From positions 1-15,790 of the forward strand of contig JBEKJD010000028.1 of assembly GCA_050011415.1 (NCBI GenBank): 15,790 nucleotides of DNA, written 5' to 3'. The position numbers were made by a program, and so were the translations under genes. The first letter of the stretch is position 1. Each line of letters starts with the position of its first letter. The notes beneath the pieces are model-generated. The model had not been told where the DNA came from. It did not search any database and worked only from the letters and a program-made list of their open reading frames with translations. The DNA is from JADFXI01 sp050011415. GTDB taxonomy: Bacteria > Nitrospirota > Thermodesulfovibrionia > Thermodesulfovibrionales > Dissulfurispiraceae. Positions 6,753 through 13,756 of the stretch are shown piece after piece.

Positions 6753-7091
6753 CTCAAATGCCTTTTTGGCCTTGCCCATTGATGCTTCTGCCCTGGCCGC
6801 CGCTTCCTCTGCTCTCTGCGCTGCTGCATCTACCTTCGCGCCTGTGTCTTTGCAGCATTTCAATGCTTCCTCTGCCAATGCCTTGGCGTCAGCAGCATCC
6901 TTCTTTGCCGCATTAACGTCCGCACCCAGGCTTTCAAGAGAAGATACTTTCGTTTCCAGAGCTGAGACCCGCGCCTCGAGTTTGCTGATCCTGTCAACAA
7001 GAGGGTCAATCTGCTGTCTTACATAATCCTGCGATGCACATCCAAAAGCTATAAAAGCCGTCACTAATGCCAATAATATTGTCTTTTTCAT
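6735..7091 (-). CDS. Small alanine-rich coiled-coil lipoprotein (Lpp-like)
   Basis: This 118-residue protein has a lipoprotein signal (MKKTILLALVTAFIAFGC) with lipid-acceptor C18 and Ala-Ser next, so it should be lipidated and probably reach the outer membrane. The mature part is a continuous heptad-like helix: ISKLEARVSALETKVSSLESL at 35-55, then an Ala/Glu/Lys-rich stretch (60-110) like an alanine zipper. Two adjacent cysteines, C79-C80, are unusual in such a helix and could form disulfides between chains. The C-terminus ends in KK, the residue type that L,D-transpeptidases join to peptidoglycan in Lpp, and a transpeptidase gene is its convergent neighbour; anchoring is inference. The ATG at 7091 has an excellent AGGAGGTGA site 4-5 bases upstream. 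The two stop ends overlap by 18 bp. Confidence 0.85.
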   Translation of the reverse strand: MKKTILLALVTAFIAFGCASQDYVRQQIDPLVDRISKLEARVSALETKVSSLESLGADVNAAKKDAADAKALAEEALKCCKDTGAKVDAAAQRAEEAAARAEASMGKAKKAFELQQKK

Positions 7092-7171
7092 TCTTTCACC
7101 TCCTTTTTGACCTAAACTGCTACTATGCTATAAGAAAAACATATCACCAAACGGAGAAAAATGCAAGAGTT

Positions 7172-7197
7172 AATCACACCCGTGTCAATCACACCCG
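7172..7197. repeat. Two 11-bp direct repeats, 15-bp period
   Basis: aatcacacccg occurs at 7172-7182 and 7187-7197. The second copy contains the TGA stop of the ABC permease gene (7189-7191). It may be a slippage duplication or a paired binding site. Confidence 0.6.
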
Positions 7198-7998
7198 AAG
7201 GCTCCTGCAGGCAAACATAATCATGAAAAGGAGAAAATTCACTATTACTATCGATGCGCCTGCCGGCAGGTTCATCGAAAAGGAGAGCACGATTCCCGCA
7301 AAGACAGAAAATAGAGAGACGGCAGACGCAATAATAATAGCCTTTTTGAACCCCCTGGCCACCTGGAATGCTGAGACAGCCGGCAAGATAAGGAGGGCTG
7401 AGGTCAGCATAATTCCAACAATTTTCATGGTCAGGACAACCGTTACTGCTGTAAGCATCACTATGAGCGCATTTATCCGGTCCGTGTTTATTCCCGACGC
7501 CTTTGCAAACTCTTCATCAAAGGTAAGTGAAAGTATCTCGTGATAATAGAAATAGACAACCATCAAAACAATCAACGATACCGCAATAGATATGATCACG
7601 TCTACCTTACTGACCGACATTATGTTCCCGAAAAGATAACTGAAAAGGTCCACATTGAACCCGCCTGCCATGCTGGCCAAAAGCACGCCTGCCGCTATGC
7701 CCAGAGATGATACGATGCCGACCGCTGCATCGCCGTATATACGCGCTCTTTGCGTAAGTTTAAGTATCCCAAGCGAACTTGCCGTAACAACCGGAATCGA
7801 TGCATAAAGCGGGTATACCCTAAGTACCAGGCCGAGTGCCACGCTCCCGAACGTTACGTGGGCCAGACCATCTCCGATAAGTGAAAGCCTTTTCAGAACA
7901 AGTACCACTCCAAGAACAGCACAGAGCACAGCGATAAAGGACCCGGCAATCAACGCCCTCTGAATAAATGCATAACTGAGCAGTTCAAAAATACCCAT
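7189..7998 (-). CDS. Zinc/manganese-type ABC transporter permease (ZnuB/MntB family)
   Basis: This is the integral-membrane subunit of an ABC-3 family importer for Zn2+, Mn2+ or Fe2+. It is almost entirely hydrophobic with about eight membrane segments. Family features include the N-terminal FIQRALIAGSFIAVLCAVLG, VLKRLSLIGDGLAHVTFGSVALG, and KIVGIMLTSALLILPAVSAFQVARGF near residues 200-225. I place the start at ATG 7998 (269 residues), preceded by GAGGGGGAG. A GTG at 8010 is in frame but lies at the edge of that ribosome site. It follows the ATPase gene on the same strand across a repeat-rich gap of about 96 bp. No substrate-binding protein gene is next to it here, so the metal cannot be named; the binding protein may be elsewhere. 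Confidence 0.93.
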   Translation of the reverse strand: MGIFELLSYAFIQRALIAGSFIAVLCAVLGVVLVLKRLSLIGDGLAHVTFGSVALGLVLRVYPLYASIPVVTASSLGILKLTQRARIYGDAAVGIVSSLGIAAGVLLASMAGGFNVDLFSYLFGNIMSVSKVDVIISIAVSLIVLMVVYFYYHEILSLTFDEEFAKASGINTDRINALIVMLTAVTVVLTMKIVGIMLTSALLILPAVSAFQVARGFKKAIIIASAVSLFSVFAGIVLSFSMNLPAGASIVIVNFLLFMIMFACRSLRV

Positions 7999-8012
7999 AC
8001 TCCCCCTCACAG

Positions 8013-8091
8013 CAGGTTAAGGTTAAGAGAAAGACAAATAAAAAGACTCTACCTTAACCTTAACCTCAGCCTTAACCTTAGCCTTGACCTG
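8013..8091. repeat. Degenerate CCTTAA hexamer array with inverted arm
   Basis: From 8052 six hexamers follow head to tail: ccttaa, ccttaa, cctcag, ccttaa, ccttag, ccttga, then cctg. Upstream, caggttaaggttaag (8013-8027) is the opposite orientation. It can pair with 8053-8066 (14 of 15) or with 8077-8091 (two G-T wobbles), so alternative hairpins are possible. It fills the gap between the ABC ATPase and permease genes. It looks like the same kind of structure as the octamer array at 11511-11582. Confidence 0.8.
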
Positions 8092-8094
8092 TTT

Positions 8095-8847
8095 TTAGTG
8101 TTTGTGACAAATAATGTGCTGCGATGAGCGCCCGAAGTATTTTGACATTGTGTCTGAAAGACAGAACTCATCGAAGCTTCCATAGAAAATAACTTCTTTA
8201 TCTACATATAAGAGTTTGGATGCATACTCGCCGATAGTGCCGATATCGTGGGTGACAAGAATGATGGTAGCACGCCGGTTACTGTTGAGATTCCGCATGA
8301 GCGAAAAAAAGTTCTCCCTCGTTTCCGGGTCCAGTGCCGTAGTCGGTTCATCAAAGATAATCAGCTCAGGGTCATTGATCAGCGCCCTCGCGATAAAGAC
8401 CTTTTGGAGCTGGCCGCCGGAAAGCTCGCCGATCAATTTGTTTGCAATATGCGTTATGTTGAGCAGTTCAAGCACATGCATAATAGCGGCCCCATCGGAT
8501 TTGGTAATCCTTCTTGGAAATTCTTTTTGGGAGATCAGTCCTAATGAAACGACTTCCTTTACCGTGGACGGGAAATGAGGATTGAACGAGTGCATCTTCT
8601 GCGGCAGGTAGCCAACCTTGCTCCATTGCCGGAATTCGGCAAGGGGCTGCCCGAAAAGCGTCATTGTCCCTTTTGAAGGTTTTACGAGTCCGAGTATCGA
8701 TTTTACCAGCGTAGTCTTTCCGGACCCATTGGGGCCTACAAGACCCACATAGTCCGCCTCCTGCACATCGAAGGACAGCCTTCTGAGAGCTTCTGTTGAA
8801 TTGTAGTTTATGCCAAGATCGCGAACTGAAAGGATGTTTACCGGCAT
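8095..8847 (-). CDS. Zinc/manganese-type ABC transporter ATPase (ZnuC/MntA family)
   Basis: This cytoplasmic ATPase powers the permease encoded downstream. All ABC motifs are intact: Walker A GPNGSGKTT (38-46), Q-loop Q83 in YLPQK, signature LSGGQ (142-146), Walker B LIIFDEP (162-168) and the switch histidine H200 (VTHD). At 250 residues it has normal length. The C-terminus is rich in possible metal ligands (SQHIICHKH), a common feature of this metal-importer branch and consistent with Zn or Mn rather than another substrate. ATG 8847 is the first codon; only a weak ribosome site precedes it. It is divergent from the MFS gene at 8936. I looked for a Fur/Zur-type box in the 88-bp gap and saw none convincing. 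Confidence 0.94.
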   Translation of the reverse strand: MPVNILSVRDLGINYNSTEALRRLSFDVQEADYVGLVGPNGSGKTTLVKSILGLVKPSKGTMTLFGQPLAEFRQWSKVGYLPQKMHSFNPHFPSTVKEVVSLGLISQKEFPRRITKSDGAAIMHVLELLNITHIANKLIGELSGGQLQKVFIARALINDPELIIFDEPTTALDPETRENFFSLMRNLNSNRRATIILVTHDIGTIGEYASKLLYVDKEVIFYGSFDEFCLSDTMSKYFGRSSQHIICHKH

Positions 8848-8935
8848 TCGGGACCTGTCTTGAGGTTCTCAGGATTCATGCTGTTAGTATACCTTCCCAA
8901 CCCCGAGAGGTCAAATATGGGTTATTATATATATT

Positions 8936-10147
8936 ATGCAGATCGATCAGCGTTTTTCAGCACTCCGCGTAAGGGACTTCAGGCTGTTCTGGTTTGGGCA
9001 GTTCATATCGCTGTCGGGAACATGGATGCAGTCCGTAGCCCAGAGCTGGCTCGTCTATTCACTCACAAAATCACCTCTTTATCTCGGAATTATAGCCTCT
9101 GCCGCATCACTTCCCATCCTCTTGTTTACGCTTATCGGAGGCATGGTCGCAGACCGCTATCCGAAACGAAACATACTTATTCTTACGCAAACATTATCTG
9201 TAATACCCGCGCTTCTGCTCGGCATATTAACGGAAACAAAAACCGTCACGGTAGTGCATGTAGGCATATTGGCCGCTTTTCTTGGAGTAGTTAACGCCTT
9301 CGATATCCCTGCGCGTCAGGCCTTCCTGGCTGAAGTAGTCCATAAAACAGCTATAACCAATGCAATAGGGCTAAATTCAGCAGCATTCAACGGTGCGCGG
9401 ATTATCGGCCCGGTAATAGCCGGCATTGTCATAGCGAGCTTCGGCATCCCGGTATGTTTTTATCTGAATGCATTAAGCTTCGTCGCTGTAATATTCGCTT
9501 TATCACAAATAGAGGCCCGCGGGACTATGAAAATTCAAAGCGGCAATTTTATTAAAGAAATAGCCGGCGGCTGGCAATTCGTTGTCAGGGAAAAGCAGGT
9601 CTTATATATTATGCTGCTCATCTCGGTCCTCAGTTTGTTCGGCATTCCCTATATGACACTCCTGCCGGTGCTTGCCGGAGAGATATTTAACACAGGAGCA
9701 AAAGGGCTGAGTTTTCTCATAGCCTCGGCAGGCGTGGGATCGCTGCTTGCCGCCATAATGATCGCTTTCAAAGGACGGATTGAAAAAGAAAATATTATTA
9801 TTCCTTTGTCTGCCCTTATTTTTTCATCTTCCCTTCTCGCTTTGTCTTTTTCCATGAATTTTTACATTTCGCTTCTCTTTATTTTTTTTGCAGGATGGGG
9901 CATTGTGAGCTATATGGCAACATGCAACAGTTTCATACAGATCATGGTGCCTGATGAACTGAGAGGCAGAGTCATGAGCTTGTATGCGCTTTTTTTTCTG
10001 GGTTTCGCGCCCCTGGGCAACTCGATTATCGGATTTGCAGCCGAAACTGCCGGCACTATAGTCACATTAAAATGCTTTGCGATGATCTGTATTATCGGCA
10101 GTATAATATTTTTCTGGCAATTCAGAAAGGAGGCTCATGGCTATTAA
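8936..10147 (+). CDS. MFS transporter, enterobactin-exporter-like (MFS_3 type)
   Basis: This is a 403-residue inner-membrane major facilitator with about twelve membrane segments. The N-terminus FSALRVRDFRLFWFGQFISLSGTWMQSVAQSWLVYSL is typical of the MFS_3/EntS-like group of proton-driven exporters. The conserved loop GGMVADRYPKRNIL (about 68-81) follows membrane segment 2, and ELRGRVMSLYALFF matches the equivalent loop in the second half. The substrate is not predictable. ATG 8936 gives a standard start, but no ribosome site precedes it. A good GAGAGG instead precedes an out-of-frame ATG at 8917. Its 3' end overlaps tsaB by 11 bp, so the two are translationally coupled, though a functional link is doubtful. 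Confidence 0.88.
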   Translation: MQIDQRFSALRVRDFRLFWFGQFISLSGTWMQSVAQSWLVYSLTKSPLYLGIIASAASLPILLFTLIGGMVADRYPKRNILILTQTLSVIPALLLGILTETKTVTVVHVGILAAFLGVVNAFDIPARQAFLAEVVHKTAITNAIGLNSAAFNGARIIGPVIAGIVIASFGIPVCFYLNALSFVAVIFALSQIEARGTMKIQSGNFIKEIAGGWQFVVREKQVLYIMLLISVLSLFGIPYMTLLPVLAGEIFNTGAKGLSFLIASAGVGSLLAAIMIAFKGRIEKENIIIPLSALIFSSSLLALSFSMNFYISLLFIFFAGWGIVSYMATCNSFIQIMVPDELRGRVMSLYALFFLGFAPLGNSIIGFAAETAGTIVTLKCFAMICIIGSIIFFWQFRKEAHGY

Positions 10148-10829
10148 GTTGCTCGCGCTTGAAACATCTACAATGCTTGGCGGCGTTGCGGTCATGGAGG
10201 ATAACATCCTTGTTGCCGAGTCCAGGATGAATGTTAAGGCAACCCATTCTGAGAGAATAATGACTGCGATCGATACAGCCCTCAAGCACTCGGGCTTTAC
10301 GATAGATAGTATCGATGTGTTCGGCATTGCTGCGGGACCCGGCTCGTTCACAGGGCTTAGAGTGGGTCTAAGCACCCTGAAAGGCCTGAGCTATGCTACC
10401 GGAAAAAAAGTTGTTACTGTCTCAACACTCGAGGCCTTCGCCTGGAACGTCCCTTTTTCATCTCATCTCATATGCCCTTTGCTTGATGCGCGGAGAAAAG
10501 AAGTGTATGCGGCAGTATTTGAATGGTCGGGGGATGGTTTCAGAAAGATTATTGACGAGCAACCAATAAAACTGGAAACGCTGCTCGCTGCCATAGGGAA
10601 ATCCGTTGTTTTTCTGGGAGAGGGGGCACTCCTTTACAAAGAGCAGATCCAGGCATCTCTCGGAGAAAAAGCCCTTTTCGGAGCCCCTCAACACATGGTC
10701 CCCTCGCCGGCTAACGTTGCCTATCTCTGCATGAGAAAAGCGAGAAACAACTTGTTTGATAATCCTGAGCAGCTTGTGCCACGCTATATGAGAAAGTCCG
10801 AGGCCGAGATAAAGCTTGCAAAAGGATAG
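10137..10829 (+). CDS. tsaB: tRNA threonylcarbamoyladenosine biosynthesis protein TsaB
   Basis: TsaB is the non-catalytic partner of TsaD in the complex that transfers threonylcarbamoyl to A37 of ANN-decoding tRNAs. The 230-residue length fits. Signatures: KLLALETSTMLGGVAV (4-19), the HSERIM helix (37-42), AAGPGSFTGLRVGLSTLKGLSYA (65-87) and DARRKEVYAAVFEW (117-130). It lacks the metal-site histidines of TsaD, as expected. ATG 10137 has an AAAGGAGG site inside the end of the MFS gene. It is normally followed directly by rimI; here a 194-bp inverted-repeat element separates the two. Confidence 0.95.
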   Translation: MAIKLLALETSTMLGGVAVMEDNILVAESRMNVKATHSERIMTAIDTALKHSGFTIDSIDVFGIAAGPGSFTGLRVGLSTLKGLSYATGKKVVTVSTLEAFAWNVPFSSHLICPLLDARRKEVYAAVFEWSGDGFRKIIDEQPIKLETLLAAIGKSVVFLGEGALLYKEQIQASLGEKALFGAPQHMVPSPANVAYLCMRKARNNLFDNPEQLVPRYMRKSEAEIKLAKG

Positions 10830-10846
10830 CAAACATGGTGCATAAA

Positions 10847-11040
10847 GACGGCGTGGGATACTGTATTTTTACCTGGATCACCTGGGTCATCGCTTCTAAG
10901 CGCCTACTTTTGGCAGCAGTGGGGTGGTAACGTCCACCCCACATATTGAGAAATGGAACAACAGGTAATTATCAATATGCGCCATGAATTGGAATAAAAG
11001 GCTAATTGATCCCGGTAAAAATACAGTGTCCCATGCCGTC
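10847..11040. mobile_element. 194-bp MITE-like element with 34-bp terminal inverted repeats
   Basis: Bases 10847-10880 and 11007-11040 are inverted copies matching at 31 of 34 positions; the shared core is actgtatttttacc (left) and ggtaaaaatacagt (right). Inside, a GC-rich hairpin has a 9-bp stem (10919-10927 with 10934-10942) and loop taacgt. There is no open frame of note and no clear target duplication at the ends. It sits between tsaB and rimI, which are commonly adjacent, so insertion is likely. A transposase or RAYT acting in trans elsewhere is the likely mover (inference). Confidence 0.75.
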
Positions 11041-11060
11041 ATGTACGGTGGCAGGCTACT

Positions 11061-11534
11061 ATGAACGCCATTACAATCAGAGAGATGTCCCCCGGCGACG
11101 TGCATGAGATTGCAGAGATAGAAATAGCATCATATACCATGCCGTGGTCGGAAACATCCTTTCTCAGTGAGGTCTATAGCCAGCACTCAATAACGAGGAT
11201 CGCAGAACTCAGTGGAAAGATCATTGCGTACGTCTGCATTAAAAAAGTCGCGGATGAGGGGCATTTGCTGAACCTGACAGTGCACTCCGATTACCGCAGA
11301 AGAGGCATTGCAAAGATGATATTCAACAACGCAATAGAAGACATCCAGGCCAACGGCTGCCGCTTTCTCTATCTCGAGGTGCGCGAGTCGAATAACGCTG
11401 CAAAAAAAATGTACGAAAAACTGAACTTCAAAATCGTCGGAGCCAGGAAAGACTATTATATACGTCCTACAGAAAATGCCGTGATAATGATGCTGGAGCT
11501 AAAAAAGATTGAAGGTGAGAAGATGGGAAGTTGA
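11061..11534 (+). CDS. rimI: Ribosomal-protein-alanine N-acetyltransferase RimI
   Basis: RimI is a GNAT-fold enzyme that acetylates the N-terminal alanine of ribosomal protein S18 using acetyl-CoA. Visible motifs: LLNLTVHSDYRRRGIAKMIF (69-88), where RRRGIA is the acetyl-CoA loop; LYLEVRESNNAAKKMYEKLNF (103-123), with likely catalytic E106/E109 and Y118; and the family ending GARKDYYIRPTENAVIMMLEL. Normal length is 145-160. The last nine residues (IEGEKMGS region) are encoded by the octamer repeat that starts at 11511, so the native C-terminus was probably altered or extended by it. The ATG at 11061 has only a weak ribosome site. The gene follows tsaB, its usual neighbour, after the MITE-like element. 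Confidence 0.9.
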   Translation: MNAITIREMSPGDVHEIAEIEIASYTMPWSETSFLSEVYSQHSITRIAELSGKIIAYVCIKKVADEGHLLNLTVHSDYRRRGIAKMIFNNAIEDIQANGCRFLYLEVRESNNAAKKMYEKLNFKIVGARKDYYIRPTENAVIMMLELKKIEGEKMGS

Positions 11535-11582
11535 GAAGATGAGCAAAATCTCAGCTTCACAACTTCTCACCTTCTCAGCTTC
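11511..11582. repeat. Inverted array of GAAGNTGA octamers (hairpin)
   Basis: Exact 8-bp register runs through nine units. Four forward: gaaggtga, gaagatgg, gaagttga, gaagatga. A centre: gcaaaatc. Four inverted: tcagcttc, acaacttc, tcaccttc, tcagcttc. Forward and inverted arms pair at 27 of 32 positions. It begins in the last codons of rimI, contains the rimI stop and ends 18 bp before the stop of the convergent oxidoreductase gene. It may act as a terminator, but there is no T-run. Confidence 0.85.
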
Positions 11583-11600
11583 GGTGATTTCGCCTATGAC

Positions 11601-12680
11601 CTATATTTGTGTGCATCGCACCACATCAAGCTTATTGAATTTCATGCAGCCGTTGCAGGAAATGCAATCAGCCTTTTCCTTGCCTTCAGCCATTTTATGC
11701 GGGAGATCCGGCTCTCTTATAAGAGGCCTGGATATGGAAATCAGATCGGCATCGCCCTTCAGAAGCACATCTTCCATTACCGGCCTTGAGCGCATTCCGC
11801 CAACCAGCATTACAGGCATGCGCAAATGCTTCTTAAAGAGCCCGGCAGCGGACCGGAAATAGGCTTCCTGTTCGGGTTTGAGTATTTCAGTCCGCACTGT
11901 CTTATTCCGCGCTTCATACATCCCGCCGCTGACTTCAAAAGCGCATACACCCATGTCTTCGAGCCGTTTCGCAATCCTCAGACTTTCCTCCGGCTCCAGT
12001 CCCCCTTCAATACAGTCATCGGCATTCATCTTGATCATAACAGGGCAATCCTTCCCGACTTCCTTCAGCATAGCCCTGCAAATTTCCTCTGCGAAATGGA
12101 ATCTCCGCTCTTCATCTCCTCCCCAGTAATCGTGCCTTCTGTTAGTGTGAGGCGACAGAAATTCATTAATCAGATACCCATGAGCGGCATGCAATTGGAT
12201 ACCGTCAAAACCGGCGTACATGGCCCTCCGTCCTGCATCGCCAAAGGACTCGATTATCTCCCATATTTCCCGGTCCTCCATTGCGCGCGGTGTTATCCGC
12301 GTAGACGGGTCATAGACGGCTGATGGGGCCACCGGCTGCTCTCCGCCAAGCAGGGCCGGGAAGGACTGTCTTCCCCCGTGCACGAGCTGAATAATAATGG
12401 CGCCGCCAAGATTGTGTACTGCATCTGTAAGTCGCCTGAGCTTTTCGATATAAAAATCATTATGAATGCACAACTGCTGCGGCACCGACCTTCCCGATGT
12501 ATGCACCAGAACATTCCCGCTTATGATCAGCCCTGCGCCGCCTCCGGCAATATCTTCGTAGAACTCTATTAGCGCATCGGTAACAAAACCGTCGTCATCG
12601 GCCCTCTTTTCATATGTGGCAGAACGCACGATACGGTTTTTCAGAATAAGACTTGCGAGGGAAAATGGTTCAAACAGCAC
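11601..12680 (-). CDS. NADH:flavin oxidoreductase / Old Yellow Enzyme family
   Basis: This is an FMN-dependent TIM-barrel ene-reductase type protein. I choose GTG 12680 (359 residues, MLFEPFSLASLILKNRIVRSAT) because AGGAGG lies 5 bases upstream, and the homologous part begins there. An ATG at 12752 would overlap pdxA by 70 bp and add 24 acidic residues. Family blocks: QLVHGGRQ, IQLHAAHGYLINEFLSPHTNRRHDYWGG, IKMNADD and the phosphate-binding end PVMLVGGMRS with ADLISISRPLI. The extreme C-terminus carries C339-x2-C342-x2-C345-x10-C356, resembling the 4Fe-4S site of 2,4-dienoyl-CoA reductase but one residue shorter in two gaps. The second flavin/NAD domain of that enzyme is absent. It starts 2 bp after the pdxA stop, so it is translationally coupled. 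Substrate unknown. Confidence 0.9.
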   Translation of the reverse strand: MLFEPFSLASLILKNRIVRSATYEKRADDDGFVTDALIEFYEDIAGGGAGLIISGNVLVHTSGRSVPQQLCIHNDFYIEKLRRLTDAVHNLGGAIIIQLVHGGRQSFPALLGGEQPVAPSAVYDPSTRITPRAMEDREIWEIIESFGDAGRRAMYAGFDGIQLHAAHGYLINEFLSPHTNRRHDYWGGDEERRFHFAEEICRAMLKEVGKDCPVMIKMNADDCIEGGLEPEESLRIAKRLEDMGVCAFEVSGGMYEARNKTVRTEILKPEQEAYFRSAAGLFKKHLRMPVMLVGGMRSRPVMEDVLLKGDADLISISRPLIREPDLPHKMAEGKEKADCISCNGCMKFNKLDVVRCTQI

Positions 12681-12682
12681 CC

Positions 12683-13633
12683 CTACCTCCTCATCCTCAC
12701 TGACAGTTTTATCGCCTCTATCATACTCGAAGGGTTCGCTATTCCCTTCCATGCAATATCATATGCTGTGCCATGGTCCGGGGAGGTCCGGATTATCGGC
12801 AGCCCCACCGTAAAGTTTACGCCTTTGTCAAAAGCGATCATCTTAAGCGGTATGAGTCCCTGGTCATGATACATACAGACAATTATATCAAATTCACCCT
12901 TGTACATCTTGTGAAACAATACATCCGGAGGATATGGGCCTGACACAGGGATCCCCTGCTGGACCGCCTCTTCAACAGCAGGCGCTATAGCATCTATTTC
13001 TTCGGTGCCGAATATTCCTCCTTCACCGGAGTGCGGGTTTAGTCCTGCAACAGCTATCCTGGGGTTTTCGATATCCATAATGGCGCACGCCTGCTGCGCA
13101 AGAGCTATAGTCTTCAAAATTTTCTCCTTTGTGATCATTGCCGGCACATTACAGAGAGCCGTGTGGGTGGTCACAAGGATCAATCTTAGTTTGTCACTGT
13201 AAAACACCATTGCAAAATCTTTTGCGCCGGTAAGCTCTGCCAGCATTTCGGTATGACCGGGCCATTTAAAGCCCGCCATCTTCAGGGACTTCTTCGATAT
13301 TGGGGCCGTAACAATCGCGTCAACACTCTTGTTCAAAGCAAGCTCCACAGCCTTTTTTATATAAGCCACTGAGGCCCTTCCCCCGGCGTCTGTGGGCCTG
13401 CCTTTTTCAAATTCTCTGTCAGTAATCTCACCAACATTGACCAGTTCAATATATTCGGGACTGATAGGGAGCTTAAACCGTTCGACAGCATCTTCAACAA
13501 CAATCCTGTCGCCTATGATCACAGGCTCGCACAATCCTGCAATATCGTTTGAGAAAATGGATTTCAGCGCCACTTCAGGCCCTATGCCTGCAGGGTCCCC
13601 GATAGTTATAGCTATTTTCCTGTGAGGTATCAT
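12683..13633 (-). CDS. pdxA: 4-hydroxythreonine-4-phosphate dehydrogenase PdxA
   Basis: PdxA oxidises 4-phosphohydroxy-L-threonine with NAD+ in the DXP-dependent pathway to pyridoxal 5'-phosphate; it is a cytoplasmic metal-dependent dimer. At 316 residues it is full length. Visible features: ITIGDPAGIGPE (9-20), GHTEM with substrate-binding H127, and the metal ligands H157 (TTHT), H201 (LNPHSGEGG) and H256 (YHDQGLIPLK). The C-terminal block GVNFTVGLPIIRTSPDHGTAYDIAWKG is diagnostic. The ATG at 13633 has no strong ribosome site. It diverges from perR and is followed after 2 bp by the flavin oxidoreductase gene. Confidence 0.97.
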   Translation of the reverse strand: MIPHRKIAITIGDPAGIGPEVALKSIFSNDIAGLCEPVIIGDRIVVEDAVERFKLPISPEYIELVNVGEITDREFEKGRPTDAGGRASVAYIKKAVELALNKSVDAIVTAPISKKSLKMAGFKWPGHTEMLAELTGAKDFAMVFYSDKLRLILVTTHTALCNVPAMITKEKILKTIALAQQACAIMDIENPRIAVAGLNPHSGEGGIFGTEEIDAIAPAVEEAVQQGIPVSGPYPPDVLFHKMYKGEFDIIVCMYHDQGLIPLKMIAFDKGVNFTVGLPIIRTSPDHGTAYDIAWKGIANPSSMIEAIKLSVRMRR

Positions 13634-13701
13634 ATGTTTTCAATATAACATAAATCGGTATGCAATTATGCTGTAGGATAGAGTGTAAACCGACAAATAC
13701 C

Positions 13702-13730
13702 TTGACCTATTAAATTATAATTGATATTAT
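13702..13730 (+). promoter_or_regulatory. Promoter of perR with AT-rich dyad
   Basis: TTGACC (13702-13707) and TATTAT (13725-13730) are separated by 17 bp. A second -10-like TATAAT lies at 13716-13721. The dyad ATAAT-TGAT-ATTAT (13717-13730) overlaps the -10. It resembles a PerR box in base content but not in spacing, so autoregulation is only a guess. Confidence 0.55.
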
Positions 13731-13756
13731 TTAATAACTTTTATTAAAACTAAAAC

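Noticed and set aside
7067..7543. 158-codon open frame on the plus strand
   Set aside because: It runs antisense to the lipoprotein leader and the ABC permease; the permease has clear family blocks.
8013..8091. CRISPR or telomere-like array
   Set aside because: Units are 6 bp without spacers, degenerate, and short; no cas genes in the window.
8848..8935. Fur/Zur-type operator between the ABC ATPase and MFS genes
   Set aside because: No inverted repeat close to a known metal-repressor box could be found by eye.
8860..9294. 144-codon frame overlapping the MFS gene start
   Set aside because: Its residues do not look like a real protein and the MFS frame has the family motifs; only the odd ribosome site was kept as a finding.
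11826..12323. 165-codon open frame on the plus strand opposite the flavin oxidoreductase
   Set aside because: Antisense shadow of a gene whose family motifs are intact; no ribosome site.
13708..13731. Canonical PerR box upstream of perR
   Set aside because: The dyad arms are 4 bases apart, not 1 as in the 7-1-7 box; kept only as an AT-rich dyad.
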